A DNA stretch of 8,074 bases from assembly GCA_019751575.1 (NCBI GenBank), contig JAIENF010000561.1, positions 1-8,074 of the forward strand, read 5' to 3'. Position 1 is the first letter of the stretch. Each line of letters opens with the position of its first letter. Source of the DNA: Burkholderiales bacterium (GTDB lineage Bacteria; Pseudomonadota; Gammaproteobacteria; Burkholderiales; CAIKXV01). A program made the translations under genes and the position numbers. The notes under the pieces were generated by a model. It was not told the origin of the DNA, ran no database searches, and saw nothing but the letters and a program-made list of their open reading frames with translations. This document shows positions 6,656 through 8,074 of the stretch, in pieces.

Positions 6656-6853
6656 CGGGTCCACCAGCGCCTGCTGCCCGGGCAGCTGCGCATGGAGATC
6701 GAACAGCCGCAACGGGTCCGCGCTCGAGAGGCCGATGCCGTTGTCGGTCACCGACAGCACCCGTACGCCCGCCGCGGCCGTCACGCGCAGCACGATTCGC
6801 CCCCCGGCGCGGTGTACTTGGCAGCCTTGGTCAGCAGCACACAAGGCCCGGAT
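6656..6853 (-). pseudogene. Remnant of a histidine kinase ATPase (HATPase_c) domain, frameshifted and truncated
   Basis: On the minus strand one frame reads V-L-L-T-K-A-A-K-Y-T-A-P-G-G (6840-6799), a clear N-box segment. In another frame it continues G-R-I-V-L-R-V, S-V-T-D-N-G-I-G-L (G1 box; DNGIG at 6731-6745) and L-F-D-L-H-A-Q (6686-6706). The two halves join at a run of six G on the minus strand (C run at 6800-6805); one more G would restore P-G-G-R-I. The essential Asn of the N box (usual N-A-A-K-Y-T) is Lys here. The DHp domain, the G2 box and any receiver domain are missing. Similarity stops about 10 nt from the pseudopilin stop on one side and at the end of the neighbouring kinase gene on the other. 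In the family this pattern belongs to (hybrid) histidine kinases; here it is non-functional debris. Confidence 0.72.
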
Positions 6854-8073
6854 CAGGCCGCGGGCTTCAGCGTGAACTGCACCGCCCCCGCCTGGTTGCT
6901 CGACAGCTGCAGGTCATATCCGTGCTCTACCGCGAGCTGCGCCACCTGGTAGAGGCCCACGCCCAGCCCGTTGCGCGACTCGACCGGCTCGGACAGCAGC
7001 CGCTCCGCGATCAGCGGATCGATCGCGGCACCGCTGTCCATCACCGAAAGCCGCAGCCCATCCAGGTTCGAGAGCTCGATGCGCACTCCGACGCTCGCAT
7101 CGAGCTGGCGCTTGACCAGCGCGTTCTGCAGGAGGTTGTCGGCCGCGCTGTCGAACAGCTCCTGTGGCAGCACCGCGCCGCCCAGCACGCCCTGGCTCGA
7201 CAGGTGCACGCCGTCTTGCGCGGTACGACGCTGCAGGGCGTGCCACCACTGGGCGGCATCGACCATGGTCATCGTCCGCAACTGTGGCCGGGCCAGCTTC
7301 TCCAGCGTCCGTTCCAGGCGCAGCGCGATCTGCGGCAACTGCCGGCGCATCAGGTTCTGCAGTTCCACCGCGCGTGCCCCGTCGCTGGACTCGGCCGCCG
7401 CGCACAGCGCCTGCAGCGACTGCAGCAGGTTCTTCACGTCATGGGTCAGCCGCGCACCGGTCTCGTGGATGGCATGGGCATGGGCTTGCCTACGCTCGCG
7501 CTGCTCGCGCCGCTTGGCGTCGTAGAAGTCCCCGAGCAGCTGCGCCAGCAACGCGGCGTGGAGGTTCAGCGCCGGGGTCGGCTGCATCGACGTGTACAGT
7601 TCCAGCGACAGCCCTCGCGCGGAGAGTTCTATCCGGTGGCGGGCCGTCACACCCAGGGTGCCGGCGCTGTCGGCCGCGGTCCATTGCACGCCGGCCACCC
7701 AGGGCAGGCGCGACAGCTCCGAGATCGCGCCCTGGAGGAAACGTTCCGGGTCGCGCTGGTTTTCGGCCAGCAGCGCAAGGCTGCGCATCCAGTTCTCGAA
7801 CGGCAGCCCGACGGACAGGAGATGCCAGGACATCACCTGGCTGAGCCCGCCGAAACCGCCACGCGGGTTCCACAGCCATGACAGCGCGACCAGCAGCGCC
7901 GCGATCGCGATCAGCGCCTGCGCGAGCGCCGCCAGGTAGTTCTCCTCGCCCTTCACCGAACCCAGGACCAGGCTGCCGAGCACCAGCACCACGACCAGCA
8001 GCAGCAGCAGCATCGAGTACACGAGGTCGACCACGACCGGTGGCCGTGCCGACTGCGTACGCTCCGCCTGCGC
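6853..8073 (-). CDS. Membrane sensor histidine kinase, N-terminus outside window
   Basis: The frame is open from the right edge to TGA at 6855-6853, giving 406 visible residues. Numbering from the GTG at 8034, there are two membrane spans (about 4-27 and 33-55), a GAF-like or unassigned region (about 78-170), a linker helix, then the kinase core. The core shows H-box T-H-D-V-K-N with H198 as the phosphorylated residue, N-box D-N-L-L-Q-N-A-L (N304), G1 box D-S-G-A-A (333-337), and G2 box N-G-L-G-V-G-L-Y (355-362). All catalytic motifs are present, so it looks active. The HD[LV]KN-type H-box recalls PrsK-like kinases. The GTG at 8034 lacks a ribosome site, and the open frame continues upstream without a stop, so the true start and perhaps more membrane spans lie outside. 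It is convergent with the filament operon. Its signal and partner regulator are not visible; control of the filament genes is only a guess from proximity. Confidence 0.88.
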   Translation of the reverse strand, partial: AQAERTQSARPPVVVDLVYSMLLLLLVVVLVLGSLVLGSVKGEENYLAALAQALIAIAALLVALSWLWNPRGGFGGLSQVMSWHLLSVGLPFENWMRSLALLAENQRDPERFLQGAISELSRLPWVAGVQWTAADSAGTLGVTARHRIELSARGLSLELYTSMQPTPALNLHAALLAQLLGDFYDAKRREQRERRQAHAHAIHETGARLTHDVKNLLQSLQALCAAAESSDGARAVELQNLMRRQLPQIALRLERTLEKLARPQLRTMTMVDAAQWWHALQRRTAQDGVHLSSQGVLGGAVLPQELFDSAADNLLQNALVKRQLDASVGVRIELSNLDGLRLSVMDSGAAIDPLIAERLLSEPVESRNGLGVGLYQVAQLAVEHGYDLQLSSNQAGAVQFTLKPAA

Positions 8074-8074
8074 C

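Noticed and set aside
6646..6658. Hairpin CCGGC-ACA-GCCGG just after the last pseudopilin stop, as a terminator
   Set aside because: The stem is only 5 bp (slightly longer if a bulge is allowed) and no T-rich tract follows, so it is not supportable as an intrinsic terminator.
6673..6686. Perfect 14-bp palindrome GCTGCCCGGGCAGC as an operator
   Set aside because: It has no loop or spacer, sits in GC-rich kinase-remnant sequence, and no second copy or promoter is nearby.
6623..6844. 73-aa minus-strand frame as an intact small gene
   Set aside because: Its first part is out of frame with the N-box of the same domain and it lacks the rest of a kinase, so it is reported as part of a pseudogene.
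6922..7881. Plus-strand 319-aa frame opposite the sensor kinase
   Set aside because: Its composition is His/Gln/Arg-rich with no domain, while the minus strand carries a complete kinase core with all ATP-binding motifs.

Overview
The window is about 8 kb of GC-rich DNA with tightly packed, often overlapping genes. Its protein families and base composition suggest a Gram-negative proteobacterium, most likely a betaproteobacterium (Rhodocyclales/Burkholderiales type). That placement is my inference from protein style, not from a marker gene. I see no rRNA, tRNA, CRISPR array, insertion sequence or plasmid feature.

Positions 2-6645 (+ strand) hold seven consecutive genes of a type IV filament machine of the type II secretion / type IV pilus / MSHA superfamily. 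In order they are: the C-terminal end of a GspE/PilB-family ATPase (5' end outside the window); a complete GspF/PilC-family inner-membrane platform protein; a 526-aa bitopic protein laid out like GspL or a PilM-PilN fusion; a 198-aa PilO/GspM-like bitopic protein; a 216-aa exported PilP/MshK/GspC-like protein; a 426-aa minor pseudopilin without Glu+5; and a 260-aa pseudopilin with a normal Glu+5. Three successive junctions (3340, 3933, 4580) are ATGA stop/start overlaps and the last junction leaves 2 nt, so the last five genes look translationally coupled. The only sizeable gap is 116 nt before the GspL-like gene. No secretin, prepilin peptidase or small major pilin lies in the window; they would have to be upstream or elsewhere.

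Positions 6656-6853 (- strand) carry the debris of a histidine kinase ATPase domain, frameshifted and lacking its essential Asn. Positions 6853-8073 (- strand) carry the C-terminal part of a separate, apparently intact membrane histidine kinase, convergent with the filament operon; its N-terminus and any partner response regulator lie beyond the right edge.

The likely joint function is that the ATPase and platform drive assembly of a short pseudopilus. The L/M/C-like proteins form the inner-membrane alignment complex, and the two large pseudopilins form or cap the fibre tip. The gene order and the two large, domain-sharing pseudopilins do not match a textbook gsp, pil or msh operon. This makes the cluster a plausible, little-described filament or secretion variant.
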